DNA of 10,430 nt, taken from NCBI GenBank assembly GCA_017538465.1, contig JAFYIW010000077.1:1-10430 (forward strand), given 5' to 3'. The DNA comes from Victivallales bacterium. Lineage in GTDB: Bacteria > Verrucomicrobiota > Lentisphaeria > Oligosphaerales > Oligosphaeraceae. Position numbers and translations under genes: made by a program. This document shows, piece by piece, positions 1 to 6,623 of this stretch. Every line of letters starts with the position of its first letter. The first letter of the stretch is position 1. A model generated the notes under the pieces. That model saw only the letters and a list, made by a program, of their open reading frames with translations, did not search any database and was not told the DNA's origin.

Positions 1-106
1 TGCGAAAACTCGCTTAATATAATTCATATTCAGAGGCCGTGCGATGATGCCCCGCCTTTTCTGGCGTTTCAGAACAGAAAAGCAAGTCAGGCCGGGACGA
101 CAAGGC

Positions 107-233
107 GGGACGTCAGACGTCGGACGACGGACGTCATTCGCCGGGACGTCGGACGTCGGACGACGGACGTCAGGCCGGGACGTCGGACGACGGACGTCAT
201 TCGTCGGGACGTCGGACGTCAGACGACGGACGG
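107..233. repeat. GACGTC-rich degenerate tandem repeat
   Basis: Four head-to-tail units begin with GGGACGTC at 107, 143, 177 and 206. They are about 36, 34, 29 and 28 bp long. Each is built from GGACGTC and GGACGACGGACG blocks and ends in a variable linker (CATTCGCC, CAGGCC, CATTCGTC, GGC). A degenerate partial unit precedes them (93-100). Unit length varies because the inner GGACGTC block is sometimes lost, as expected for replication slippage. The palindromic GACGTC cores could fold. The repeat is open in one + frame, reading as TSDVGRRTS-like low complexity, but no real protein is evident. The sequence between the repeat and the next gene (240-343) contains CCTCTCACCTCTGACCT, a second low-complexity stretch. 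I saw nothing else in 1-343. Confidence 0.85.
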
Positions 234-343
234 CGGGCTTTTAACCTCTCACCTCTGACCTGAAAGCAACGAGCTGCATTTCCGGCACTAAATTATCATG
301 GTTCTATTTGTCTTCTATTCATTCAAGAAACCATTTTCACAGC

Positions 344-1534
344 ATGAAACAATTCAGACATTTCCTTGGAATGGCAGTGGTGGCCATTTTCGCGGCTTGC
401 GCCTTGGCCAGCTACGGCAAATGCAAAAACGGCGATGGCGATGACGACAAAGACAGTCAGAAATCCAAGCCAAAATCCAAGTCGTCGCCTTCCGCGGTGG
501 TGGAAAAATTCTGGACGGCAATGGCGGAATATGATGTGGATGCCGTGTTGGAGTGTAATGCTGCCGAAAGCGAAGGCTCGGCTTCCTATCTTGCCGAAGG
601 CCTTGAGGATATGAAGCACGCCGAAATGAAGTTCTCCCTGAAAAAAATCAAGAGCGAAGAGGTGGAGGACGACGAGGCCACGGTGGAATGCGTGGTCGAG
701 GTCTCCATCGGCAAAAAGAAGATAGGGAAAGGCAACTTCGCCATCCTCTTGGCAAAGAAAGATGGCAAGTGGTTGATCACCGATTTTGAACCAGACGAAG
801 ATTTTTTTGACGTCGTGGAAAAGGCGGAGAACGAAATATGCCAAAAACCTCATAAAGGAAACGATTTCAATGAAATTAAAGAACGTGAGCAGCGTTTCAT
901 GTACGTCCAGGGGAAAATCCTGGGCGAGGCCGTCAAGAAGGCCGCTCCGGACGCCAAGAAGGTCGTCGTGCTGGTGGACTGGTCGTATCTCTACGAGCCC
1001 AACGGCCAGCCGGTGTCCAGCCCGCCTCCGAATTTCACGCTGGACGGTCTGAAGGCGGGCATCGGCAATGTGGAGTATGTCATTGTCTGCAAGGAAATTC
1101 CGAAAACCAAGCCCCAGATGATGAAAGAGCCTGACGGGCAGGAAATGGAGATGCCTGTCTTGGTGGACCTAACGCTGGACAAGACAGACTGGGCGAAAAT
1201 CCTGAAGGACAAGAACATCAAGGGCGCCGACGTCTTCGTCGCCCTCGCCATGCTCCCCGTGGACCTGAATCTCAAGGAGATTCTGATGTCGCTCAAGCCG
1301 CTGGTGGGCAAGGTCGCCCTCCTCTATCCCGACTGGAACAATGAGACCTTCAAGGCCTGCTTTGCGGATGGCGGGAAGAATATGGCCGAGCTCATCGCGG
1401 CGGTGCTTGTCAAGAACTCCGCCAACTACGAGAAGAATCCGCCCCGGGACGACCAGGAGGCCTTCGACGTGCGCTATGTCCTCGCGACTCCGCAGAACTA
1501 CGAGAAACAGCTGGAAGAGGCCAGAAAATACTGA
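344..1534 (+). CDS. Exported or lipoprotein-like protein with N-terminal NTF2-like (DUF4878-type) domain
   Basis: The product is 396 residues from the ATG at 344. An upstream in-frame TTG at 308 would add 12 polar residues before the signal and is less likely. No Shine-Dalgarno precedes either start. Residues 1-22 form an export signal (KQFRH, then a hydrophobic run). Cleavage could be by signal peptidase I after ALA (20-22), or lipidation could occur at Cys19 (F-A-A-C, an imperfect lipobox). A charged Asp/Lys/Ser linker (28-47) follows. Residues about 48-150 (SPSAVVEKFWTAM ... GKWLITDFEP) have the helix start and the terminal 'DGKW-I-DFE' strand typical of DUF4878/NTF2-like domains, which are usually ligand-binding or structural domains in secreted lipoproteins. 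The remaining ~245 residues contain hydrophobic strands such as KVVVLVDWSYLY, VEYVIVCKEI and ADVFVALAML. They suggest an alpha/beta fold that I do not recognise. The gene ends in its own terminator, so it is probably monocistronic. Confidence 0.85.
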   Translation: MKQFRHFLGMAVVAIFAACALASYGKCKNGDGDDDKDSQKSKPKSKSSPSAVVEKFWTAMAEYDVDAVLECNAAESEGSASYLAEGLEDMKHAEMKFSLKKIKSEEVEDDEATVECVVEVSIGKKKIGKGNFAILLAKKDGKWLITDFEPDEDFFDVVEKAENEICQKPHKGNDFNEIKEREQRFMYVQGKILGEAVKKAAPDAKKVVVLVDWSYLYEPNGQPVSSPPPNFTLDGLKAGIGNVEYVIVCKEIPKTKPQMMKEPDGQEMEMPVLVDLTLDKTDWAKILKDKNIKGADVFVALAMLPVDLNLKEILMSLKPLVGKVALLYPDWNNETFKACFADGGKNMAELIAAVLVKNSANYEKNPPRDDQEAFDVRYVLATPQNYEKQLEEARKY

Positions 1535-1569
1535 AGGAAAGAGATAATTTACCGCATAGCTGTGGTTTT

Positions 1570-1610
1570 CGGCCGACGGGCTTCTAATGAATTCCGTCGG
1601 CCGTTTTTTT
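1570..1610 (+). terminator. Rho-independent terminator of the NTF2-like gene
   Basis: A perfect 10-bp GC-rich stem pairs CGGCCGACGG (1570-1579) with CCGTCGGCCG (1594-1603). The loop is 14 nt, and seven T residues follow directly (1604-1610). It lies 36 bp after the stop codon at 1534. This is a textbook intrinsic terminator for + strand transcription. Confidence 0.93.
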
Positions 1611-1612
1611 GG

Positions 1613-1633
1613 GTTTAAGGTTTAACCTTAAAC
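1613..1633. repeat. Perfect 21-nt palindrome
   Basis: GTTTAAGGTT (1613-1622) and AACCTTAAAC (1624-1633) are exact reverse complements around a single central T (1623). The palindrome begins just after the T-run of the terminator and ends just before the inverted-repeat element. It could be an operator-like protein-binding site or an insertion scar. No function can be assigned. Confidence 0.6.
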
Positions 1634-1635
1634 TT

Positions 1636-1835
1636 CACTACTGTCCGGTAAAATTTTCCGCAAAACACGCGAAATACGCGAAAGGAACCTATCCCGGCAG
1701 ACGAAGACGCTCCGACAGAGCGCCTGGAGGTGACGATGGAAACGCCGCGGTAGGCTGCGGACTTTTTCGCGCATTTCGCGTGTTTCGCGGGAAAAATGTG
1801 CGCTTTACGCCTGGCATTTTTACTGGACAGCAGTG
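1636..1835. mobile_element. MITE-like inverted-repeat element, non-coding
   Basis: The ends are inverted repeats. CACTACTGTCCGGTAAAA (1636-1653) matches the reverse complement of 1818-1835 at 16 of 18 positions. A second inner inverted repeat is separated by unpaired bases: 1658-1684 pairs with 1764-1790 with three mismatches in 27. Both arms contain ACGCGAAAT-like 9-mers (CACGCGAAATACGCGAAA on the left). The centre (1685-1763) is unpaired and carries no gene. A 200-bp element with long imperfect terminal inverted repeats and no transposase fits a miniature inverted-repeat transposable element or another dispersed intergenic palindrome. I see no clear target-site duplication at the borders, so mobility is not shown. 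Confidence 0.55.
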
Positions 1836-2036
1836 GGCGAAAAGCAAGAATTCACGAAGATTTTTGATTTTTTGCTGCTTGAAAAACGACAGAACACCCG
1901 TATATTAACGAATGACTGGCTCTAGCGTGTACTAAGGAATAAAAGCACGCATTTTTCCATCTTTCAAAAAGTCGCATTGCCTCCTTTCCGAAAAAAGAAA
2001 AGCGAATCGTTTCATCGAAGCACTTTCAAAAATCCA
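1836..2036. other. AT-rich intergenic stretch left of the 9-mer array
   Basis: This stretch holds A/T runs (TTTTTGATTTTTTGC near 1861) and a weak GCGTG/CACGC inverted pair with a 16-nt loop near 1925-1950. No credible gene or terminator is visible. It lies between the inverted-repeat element and the phased array, and may be part of an origin region or of the dnaN leader. Confidence 0.4.
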
Positions 2037-2137
2037 TGTAGATAACCTGTCGATGAATTTGTAAATACCCTGTTTACATTTCTGTAGATAAAGTTCTCTA
2101 CAATTTCATCTACACTTTTTCAACATTTTTTTCAACA
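2037..2137. promoter_or_regulatory. Helically phased array of nine DnaA-box-like 9-mers (candidate origin)
   Basis: Nine consecutive 9-mers start at 2037, 2048, 2060, 2071, 2083, 2094, 2106, 2117 and 2129, so spacing alternates exactly 11/12. The first five read on the + strand: TGTAGATAA, TGTCGATGA, TGTAAATAC, TGTTTACAT, TGTAGATAA. The last four read on the - strand: TGTAGAGAA, TGTAGATGA, TGTTGAAAA, TGTTGAAAA. The rough consensus TGTWGATAA differs by one base from the DnaA box TGTGGATAA. Gaps of 2-3 bp resemble closely packed DnaA arrays in oriC, where oppositely oriented sub-arrays also occur. With dnaN downstream and AT-rich DNA on the right, a replication origin is the leading reading. 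Binding sites for another regulator controlling dnaN are the alternative. Confidence 0.6.
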
Positions 2138-2303
2138 CGTAGAATTTCATCAAATGCAAGTAATTAAGACACCTTTTTACACTTTCATCCTTCACTACTA
2201 AAACTACATTTAAAATTCTATCAAATCATTAATAATCGAATGGTTTTCTGTTCAACGCAGGCGAGCCATCCGAGAGACATTTTTCCAAGGAGATAAAAAT
2301 ACC
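2138..2303. other. AT-rich segment between the array and dnaN: possible unwinding region and dnaN leader
   Basis: The segment is strongly AT-rich and almost free of CG-rich blocks. It contains two related stretches, CATCAAATGCAAGTAATTAA (2148-2167) and TATCAAATCATTAATAA (2219-2235). CTA triplets in register (CTACTA, three bases, CTA; 2195-2206) read TAG repeats on the - strand, loosely like DnaA-trio elements. A TAAAAT box at 2211-2216 could be a -10 for dnaN, but no convincing -35 pairs with it. The reading as an unwinding element depends on the array being a true origin. Confidence 0.3.
2287..2292 (+). promoter_or_regulatory. Shine-Dalgarno site of dnaN
   Basis: AAGGAG lies 11 bases before the ATG at 2304. 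It supports this start and is the only clear Shine-Dalgarno motif ahead of any gene in the window. Confidence 0.75.
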
Positions 2304-3425
2304 ATGAAATTCACCGTCACCACTGAGAATCTGCTGGATGGTCTTCGACATGTGATGAATGCCATCAGCAGCAAGCCGGTCATTCCGATTCTGAGCAATA
2401 TCCTCTTCGAGGCCAAGGACGACCAGATAACCTTGACCACCTACGACACCGAGATGCGGATTAAGACTGCCGTGGCCGCCTTGGTTCAGGAAGAGGGAGC
2501 GGTCACCATCCAGGCCAAGAAATTCAATGAAATCATCGGGCGTCTGCCTTCCGGAGACGTGAATGTGGCGTGCGACAATTCGGCGCCGGAGACCGTCAAG
2601 CTCTCCTGTGGCAACGCCAAATACACGCTTCATGGAATTCCCTCGGCGGATTATCCCGCTGCCGACCCATTCATCGAAGACTGGGCCTTTGCCATTGGCG
2701 GCAAAGAACTGATAGACGCCTTGGTCAAAGTCGTTTATGCCCGCAGTGACGATGAATCCCGCAAGGCGCTCAACGGCATCCTCTTCTCGCTGCGCAGCGG
2801 CATCCGCACCGTGGCGGCCACCGACGGGCGTCGTCTGGCGCTGGTCGAGGCCCCGGTGGCGTCGGCCGCGAATGAGGACACGGCCGTGCGGGACGGGGAG
2901 TTCATCATGCCCTACAAGGTCGTCGCGGAACTCATCAAATCCTTGGACCAGAGCAAGACGGTGGCGGTTCATCTGACCAAGGCCATGGCCGTCTTCGAAA
3001 CAGGTTCAACCACCATCATGAGCAAGCTGGTCGAGCAGTCCTATCCCAACTACCGCTCGGTCATCCCCGCCAGTTTCCATCATCAGGTCATGGTGCCGCG
3101 AGCGCTCTTCCTGGATGTCCTCAAGCGCATCTCGCCGGTCATCTTCGACAGCGGCGACAGTGCGGGCTCGGTGAAGCTGGACATCACGGAGGGAAAGATG
3201 ACCATCTCCGCCTCCTCCACTGAAGTCGGCGAGGCGATTGAGACGATTGATGTCGCGCTCCAGGGAGACCCCATTTCCATCTCGTTCAATCCCAATTACC
3301 TGTCGGATCCCATCAAGGCTCTGGTCTGCGACGAGTTCGCCCTGAAATTCAATGACGCCGTGACTCCCGTGGAACTGACCGGCGATTCTGGATTCATCTA
3401 CATTCTCATGCCAATGCGAGGATAA
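2304..3425 (+). CDS. dnaN: DNA polymerase III beta subunit (sliding clamp)
   Basis: The product is 373 residues, close to the 366 of the E. coli clamp, and appears complete. DnaN dimerises into a ring around DNA that tethers the replicative polymerase and recruits repair and mismatch-repair proteins. Family motifs are in order. SKPVIPILSNIL (about 23-34) matches the first-domain signature. ATDGRRLA (about 172-179) matches E. coli ATDGHRLA. SKLVEQSYPNYRSVIP starts at about 240, FNPNYLSD at about 328, and the C-terminus MPMRG matches MPMRL at the client-binding cleft. The ATG has an AAGGAG 11 bases upstream. No other gene lies within 750 bp upstream, and no dnaA or recF flanks it here, so it is probably transcribed alone from the AT-rich region that carries the phased 9-mer array. 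Confidence 0.98.
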   Translation: MKFTVTTENLLDGLRHVMNAISSKPVIPILSNILFEAKDDQITLTTYDTEMRIKTAVAALVQEEGAVTIQAKKFNEIIGRLPSGDVNVACDNSAPETVKLSCGNAKYTLHGIPSADYPAADPFIEDWAFAIGGKELIDALVKVVYARSDDESRKALNGILFSLRSGIRTVAATDGRRLALVEAPVASAANEDTAVRDGEFIMPYKVVAELIKSLDQSKTVAVHLTKAMAVFETGSTTIMSKLVEQSYPNYRSVIPASFHHQVMVPRALFLDVLKRISPVIFDSGDSAGSVKLDITEGKMTISASSTEVGEAIETIDVALQGDPISISFNPNYLSDPIKALVCDEFALKFNDAVTPVELTGDSGFIYILMPMRG

Positions 3426-3836
3426 ACCTCTCGCCATGCAAAGAAGAGAAGTGCCCCGATGCCATGAAGCATTTGGCATTCCCATCGGAATTGCCGTCGA
3501 AAAGTCCATCCGAATGGGTTTTCTTCAAATAAAATTCTTTTTCGGACAAAAAATCCCAACTTTTGACAGACTGTAAAAAAACCTGACAAAAACCCTTCAA
3601 ACTTAACACGACAACTTGCATTTTTCCTAGAATTTTTGTAAAATTTCAGGAAAATTTCCAGCATGACCGCGCGGGCGGATTTTTCGCGCAAATGTTTTTT
3701 CGCCTTGGGCAATTGCCTTCCGTCCCCTTTTTGTGCACGCGTCTCCGGGGTCTTGAAACGCCCTGTGGTCTTCTTTAAATCGGTAAAGGAAATAGCGTTT
3801 AAGGACGTTGAGTAGTCATTCCAGTCTTCATTTCCC
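3426..3836. other. Intergenic region between dnaN and the secreted-protein gene
   Basis: This 411-bp region has no supported gene; the - strand open frame across it runs into both neighbours and lacks a signal of its own. An imperfect hairpin (CCGATGCCA at 3456-3464 with TGGC 3474-3477 and ATCGG 3484-3488, with a 6-nt bulge) follows dnaN but has no T-tract, so it is at best a weak terminator. A/T-rich DNA at 3525-3660 holds a promoter candidate. The last 170 bp before the next start look like an untranslated leader with no recognised riboswitch. Confidence 0.45.
3616..3644 (+). promoter_or_regulatory. Candidate sigma-70-type promoter for the secreted-protein/pseudopilin cluster
   Basis: TTGCAT (3616-3621) and TAAAAT (3639-3644) are separated by exactly 17 bp in an A/T-rich stretch. 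A lone TTGACA at 3563-3568 has no good -10 at normal spacing. Transcription from here would leave a leader of about 185 nt before the ATG at 3837. The prediction rests only on matches to the E. coli consensus. Confidence 0.3.
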
Positions 3837-5879
3837 ATGACGAAAATTCGCTTCCATCTTCTTTCCGTGCTGTGTCTTAGCTGTGTCTTGACATGGTTCC
3901 ATGGCGTGGTCCTGGCATCTGAATACATGCATCAGGTGCAGGAGAACAACGCCACGGGGTTGGATTTGTCCAATCTTGTAGGCAAATCTCAGGGCGGTCT
4001 CCTTCAGGAGGAAGGATTGCCGGAGCGCGCGAAAGGCAATGGCGTTTTGTCATTGCATGACCAGCGCGTCCGCCTGAGCAACCCCGTGCTGCCGAACTCC
4101 GAGATTCAAAAGGCGCTGGGGCGTGTCCTGCGGTTCCATATTTGGATTAAGGCGGAGGATATTGACGCCGGAGGCAATCTGTGGTTCGGGGCCCCGACGG
4201 TGACATTTTCCCTTTTCGATGACAATGGCAATAAGATTACCCAGGTCTCCAGCCTATTTAAGACCCGCGGCACCTATCCTTGGCATTGCTACTATGTGGA
4301 CGTGCCGATGCCGCGCCAAATCATGCTCACCAATCAGTCCGCCGCCGCGAATTCCGAGCAGGCCCAGCTGGAGGCTTTGGCAGAAATCATTGATTTCCAA
4401 GAGAATGGCGATGAGAGCAAGCCTGGCTTCTATGTGACCTTCTCCTGTTATGGCAGCGGAACGGCCTGGTTTGGGGGGATGTCCTACGAGGAGCTGACCA
4501 CTGCTCAGGCGGCGAATCGAGACAAATGGCTTGATTCGGCGACCAACACCAGCGCCCCCAATCCGGAATACGACGAATTGCCGGTCATTCTCTATTATGG
4601 CCTTCCCGCCGACAAGCCCTGGAAATTCCTTTCCGGCAACAATGCCTTCCGGAGCATTTTGACCATACAGGGATTGAAGGAGTACCTCGAGGCGAGCCGC
4701 AATGACTGGTTCCATCTTCAGAAAGGCGTCGCCATGCTGCCCTATCTGTACGTGACCGCCTCGAAGCTCCAGCTTTGCCCGGAGGGGAAGCAATTCGAGG
4801 ACGGCTGGCTGGACGCCCTCGAAGAGGAGCTCCTCGGCTGGCAGGACCCGGAAACCGGTTTCTGGACCGTCAATGGCGTTCCCAACCTGCTGGTGACCGA
4901 GGCCATTGCGAGCAACTGCTTCTCTCCCATGTCGCAGGAACGGGCGGATCAGTGCGCCGTTCCAACGCCGTGGCACAGCGTGGCCGACGGCGTCACACTG
5001 CCGCATGCCGACAAAATCATTGAAACGCTGCTGAGCCATCGCATCATGGGGACTTCCGGCTGGAATGAATACATGCTGCAGCCGGCGGAGCTGGGCGGCA
5101 CCAAGCGGGACACCATGGTCTCCCTGGGCGCCACCACCGCCGCCGTGAAGCTGCTGATTCTGGCAGCCAGCACCCTGCCCGCCGAGGACGCCCGCCGCAA
5201 GAGCGCCCTGGATGAGGCGAAAAGGGCGTATCTGTATGCGACGAAGACTTTCCTAAAGGGGAACAAGCCCGGTCTCTGGCGCGAGAGCACCGCCGCCACC
5301 GACATCAGCACCACCGGGGCATTCCTGCTGGATCTGCTGGACGTCGTGCCGCTTCTGGAGTCCCACCGGGCGAACCCGGATTTGCCCAAGCCCACGATTG
5401 AGGTGGCAGAGGATTCCGAAAGCGACGAGAAAATCCAGATTCGGTGGAAGAATCCCCAGCGGGAACTGGTCTCCGTGCGCATCTATGGCACCCGTGCCAA
5501 TGTCGATGCGCAGACGTTGACCGAAAAGAACATCTGCTGCATCATTGAACAGGCCAACGCCGAAGATCCGCTCATGACGGCGAAACGCATCGTCGAAGCC
5601 GCCAACACGGAGTGGGGCATCACTCCCGCCGCCGTTGACTGTCACTACCTTGCCGCAAAGGTCGCCTTGCTGCCGTCGAAGGTGCTCGTCGTGCGAACCG
5701 ACTCGAAGAAGCCGTTCTTCCAGATTGAACCGCCATCCGTCGTGCGCAACACGGTGGTGGACGAGGACTCCTCCGCGGACACCTCCATCGTCTATTACGC
5801 CGTGGGCGTCAACGCCTATGGCGAGACGACCGGCTTCATCCCGCTGAATGGCGAGGCGACCGCCGAAGACGATGACTGA
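3837..5879 (+). CDS. Large secreted protein of unknown function with Fn3-like C-terminus
   Basis: The product is 680 residues. Residues 1-27 are a signal peptide (basic start, hydrophobic core, V-L-A cleavage site before Ser28), so it is exported. Residues about 55-230 look beta-rich (RVLRFHIWIKAED, TVTFSLFDDNG, WHCYYVDVPM, GFYVTFSCYG), as in a jelly-roll or carbohydrate-binding module. Residues about 270-510 are helix-rich, with GWQDPETGFW (about 334-343), GTSGWNEYML and GLWRESTAATDISTTGAF. Such Gly/Trp loops between helices occur in alpha/alpha-toroid glycan enzymes, but I see no diagnostic catalytic motif. From about 517 on, KIQIRWKNP, VSVRIYG and VYYAVGVNAYGE suggest one Fn3-like domain. 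No Shine-Dalgarno precedes the ATG. The gene lies 103 bp upstream of the pseudopilin cassette with no terminator between, so co-transcription is likely. It may be a cargo or surface partner of that system; a polysaccharide-acting role is only a guess. Confidence 0.85.
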   Translation: MTKIRFHLLSVLCLSCVLTWFHGVVLASEYMHQVQENNATGLDLSNLVGKSQGGLLQEEGLPERAKGNGVLSLHDQRVRLSNPVLPNSEIQKALGRVLRFHIWIKAEDIDAGGNLWFGAPTVTFSLFDDNGNKITQVSSLFKTRGTYPWHCYYVDVPMPRQIMLTNQSAAANSEQAQLEALAEIIDFQENGDESKPGFYVTFSCYGSGTAWFGGMSYEELTTAQAANRDKWLDSATNTSAPNPEYDELPVILYYGLPADKPWKFLSGNNAFRSILTIQGLKEYLEASRNDWFHLQKGVAMLPYLYVTASKLQLCPEGKQFEDGWLDALEEELLGWQDPETGFWTVNGVPNLLVTEAIASNCFSPMSQERADQCAVPTPWHSVADGVTLPHADKIIETLLSHRIMGTSGWNEYMLQPAELGGTKRDTMVSLGATTAAVKLLILAASTLPAEDARRKSALDEAKRAYLYATKTFLKGNKPGLWRESTAATDISTTGAFLLDLLDVVPLLESHRANPDLPKPTIEVAEDSESDEKIQIRWKNPQRELVSVRIYGTRANVDAQTLTEKNICCIIEQANAEDPLMTAKRIVEAANTEWGITPAAVDCHYLAAKVALLPSKVLVVRTDSKKPFFQIEPPSVVRNTVVDEDSSADTSIVYYAVGVNAYGETTGFIPLNGEATAEDDD

Positions 5880-5982
5880 TCCGCGGGAAAGCGGAACGCA
5901 TGGCGCCACCGGCCAACGAACGGCCCGGCAAACAGGCGCGCACCGCCGAATTCCCAATTCGTTCTCTTTCCAGACCAATTCA

Positions 5983-6618
5983 ATGAAGCGCTCCTTCACC
6001 CTAGTCGAACTACTGGTCGTCACGGTGATCATCGGCATCATCTTGGCGGCGGTCGTGCCGGCCTTCACCCGCCTGATGACCGGCAACGCCGTCTCCTACG
6101 GCCTCCGCATGACCACCAGCCAGCTCAACATGGCGCGCGTCGAGGCCTGCGCGAGGCGGCGCCATGTCGCCATTGTCTTCCCGAACGCGGCCGCCGACCT
6201 GAATCCCGCCACGGAAAACTCCTACCGCAGCTGCTTCCGCTCGTGCTACGTGGAAGAAGACGGCGCCAGCTACAAGTTCAAAGGCTGGGTGCCCGGAACC
6301 AAATGGGAATTCCTCCCCAAAGGGGCTTTCTTCCATAACGACTCCGTCTTCTCCGGAAAGACCATCTCCGGGGTCAAGGACGAGAGTAACGCGGTCGGCA
6401 ACGTGCTGGGCACAACGGACCGGAGCGTGTCCTGCGCCGTCATCTTCACCCCGACCGGAAAGCCGGTCGTCGGCGGTGCGGAGGCCCCCCGGATCAAAGT
6501 CGCGGAGGGCGTGGTGACGGGAACCACCGACGATTCGATTCAACGGAAAAATGACGCAAATTACCTGACGGCGAAAATCAACCGTTATACTGGCAGCATC
6601 AAAACCGTACAGCCCTAG
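5983..6618 (+). CDS. GspH-like pseudopilin (Verru_Chthon cassette D-like)
   Basis: The product is 211 residues from the ATG at 5983. The frame is open from 5848, but the first 45 residues of the longer version overlap the previous gene, are low-complexity, and would displace the prepilin leader. The N-terminus is a class III signal: MKRS then FTLVELLVV, with Glu at +5 (Glu9) and a hydrophobic helix to about residue 28, so a prepilin peptidase should cut between Ser4 and Phe5. The usual Gly at -1 is Ser here. QLNMARVEACARRR (47-60) followed by a beta strand (HVAIVF) is characteristic of GspH/FimT-type minor pseudopilins. The C-terminal half has GRSVSCAVIFTP-like strands (here DRSVSCAVIFTPTGKP), also typical of this family. 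The product would sit in the inner membrane and join a pseudopilus. No Shine-Dalgarno is visible. The next gene starts 5 bp after the stop, so translation may be coupled. Confidence 0.88.
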   Translation: MKRSFTLVELLVVTVIIGIILAAVVPAFTRLMTGNAVSYGLRMTTSQLNMARVEACARRRHVAIVFPNAAADLNPATENSYRSCFRSCYVEEDGASYKFKGWVPGTKWEFLPKGAFFHNDSVFSGKTISGVKDESNAVGNVLGTTDRSVSCAVIFTPTGKPVVGGAEAPRIKVAEGVVTGTTDDSIQRKNDANYLTAKINRYTGSIKTVQP

Positions 6619-6623
6619 GCCCC

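Noticed and set aside
44..244. 66-residue open frame reading TSDVGRRTS repeats
   Set aside because: It is made almost entirely of the GACGTC tandem repeat, with no start signal and no non-repetitive domain.
308..343. Extended start (TTG) of the NTF2-like gene
   Set aside because: It would put 12 polar residues ahead of a good export signal; the ATG at 344 gives a normal signal peptide.
1626..1845. Target-site duplication flanking the inverted-repeat element
   Set aside because: The bases outside the two ends (AACTT on the left, GGCGA on the right) do not match.
1609..1908. 99-residue open frame across the inverted-repeat element
   Set aside because: Its sequence is explained by the repeat arms (AKHAKYAKG and FRAFRVFRG are the two arms read through), and its start lies in the terminator T-tract region.
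2037..2137. CRISPR array
   Set aside because: The repeating unit is only 9 bp with 2-3 bp gaps and an orientation switch, unlike CRISPR repeats and spacers.
1900..2303. Exact canonical DnaA boxes (TTATCCACA or TGTGGATAA)
   Set aside because: None is present; the best 9-mers have one mismatch. The origin call therefore rests on phasing and context, not on exact boxes.
2229..2972. 247-residue - strand open frame
   Set aside because: It lies almost wholly antisense to dnaN, which is certain; the open frame is a by-product of its codon usage.
3456..3488. Terminator for dnaN
   Set aside because: The stem is interrupted by a 6-nt bulge and no T-run follows.
3398..3928. 176-residue - strand open frame over the dnaN/secreted-protein gap
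   Set aside because: It overlaps the end of dnaN and the signal peptide of the next gene. Its sequence is low in hydrophobic core and has no recognisable motif or start signal.
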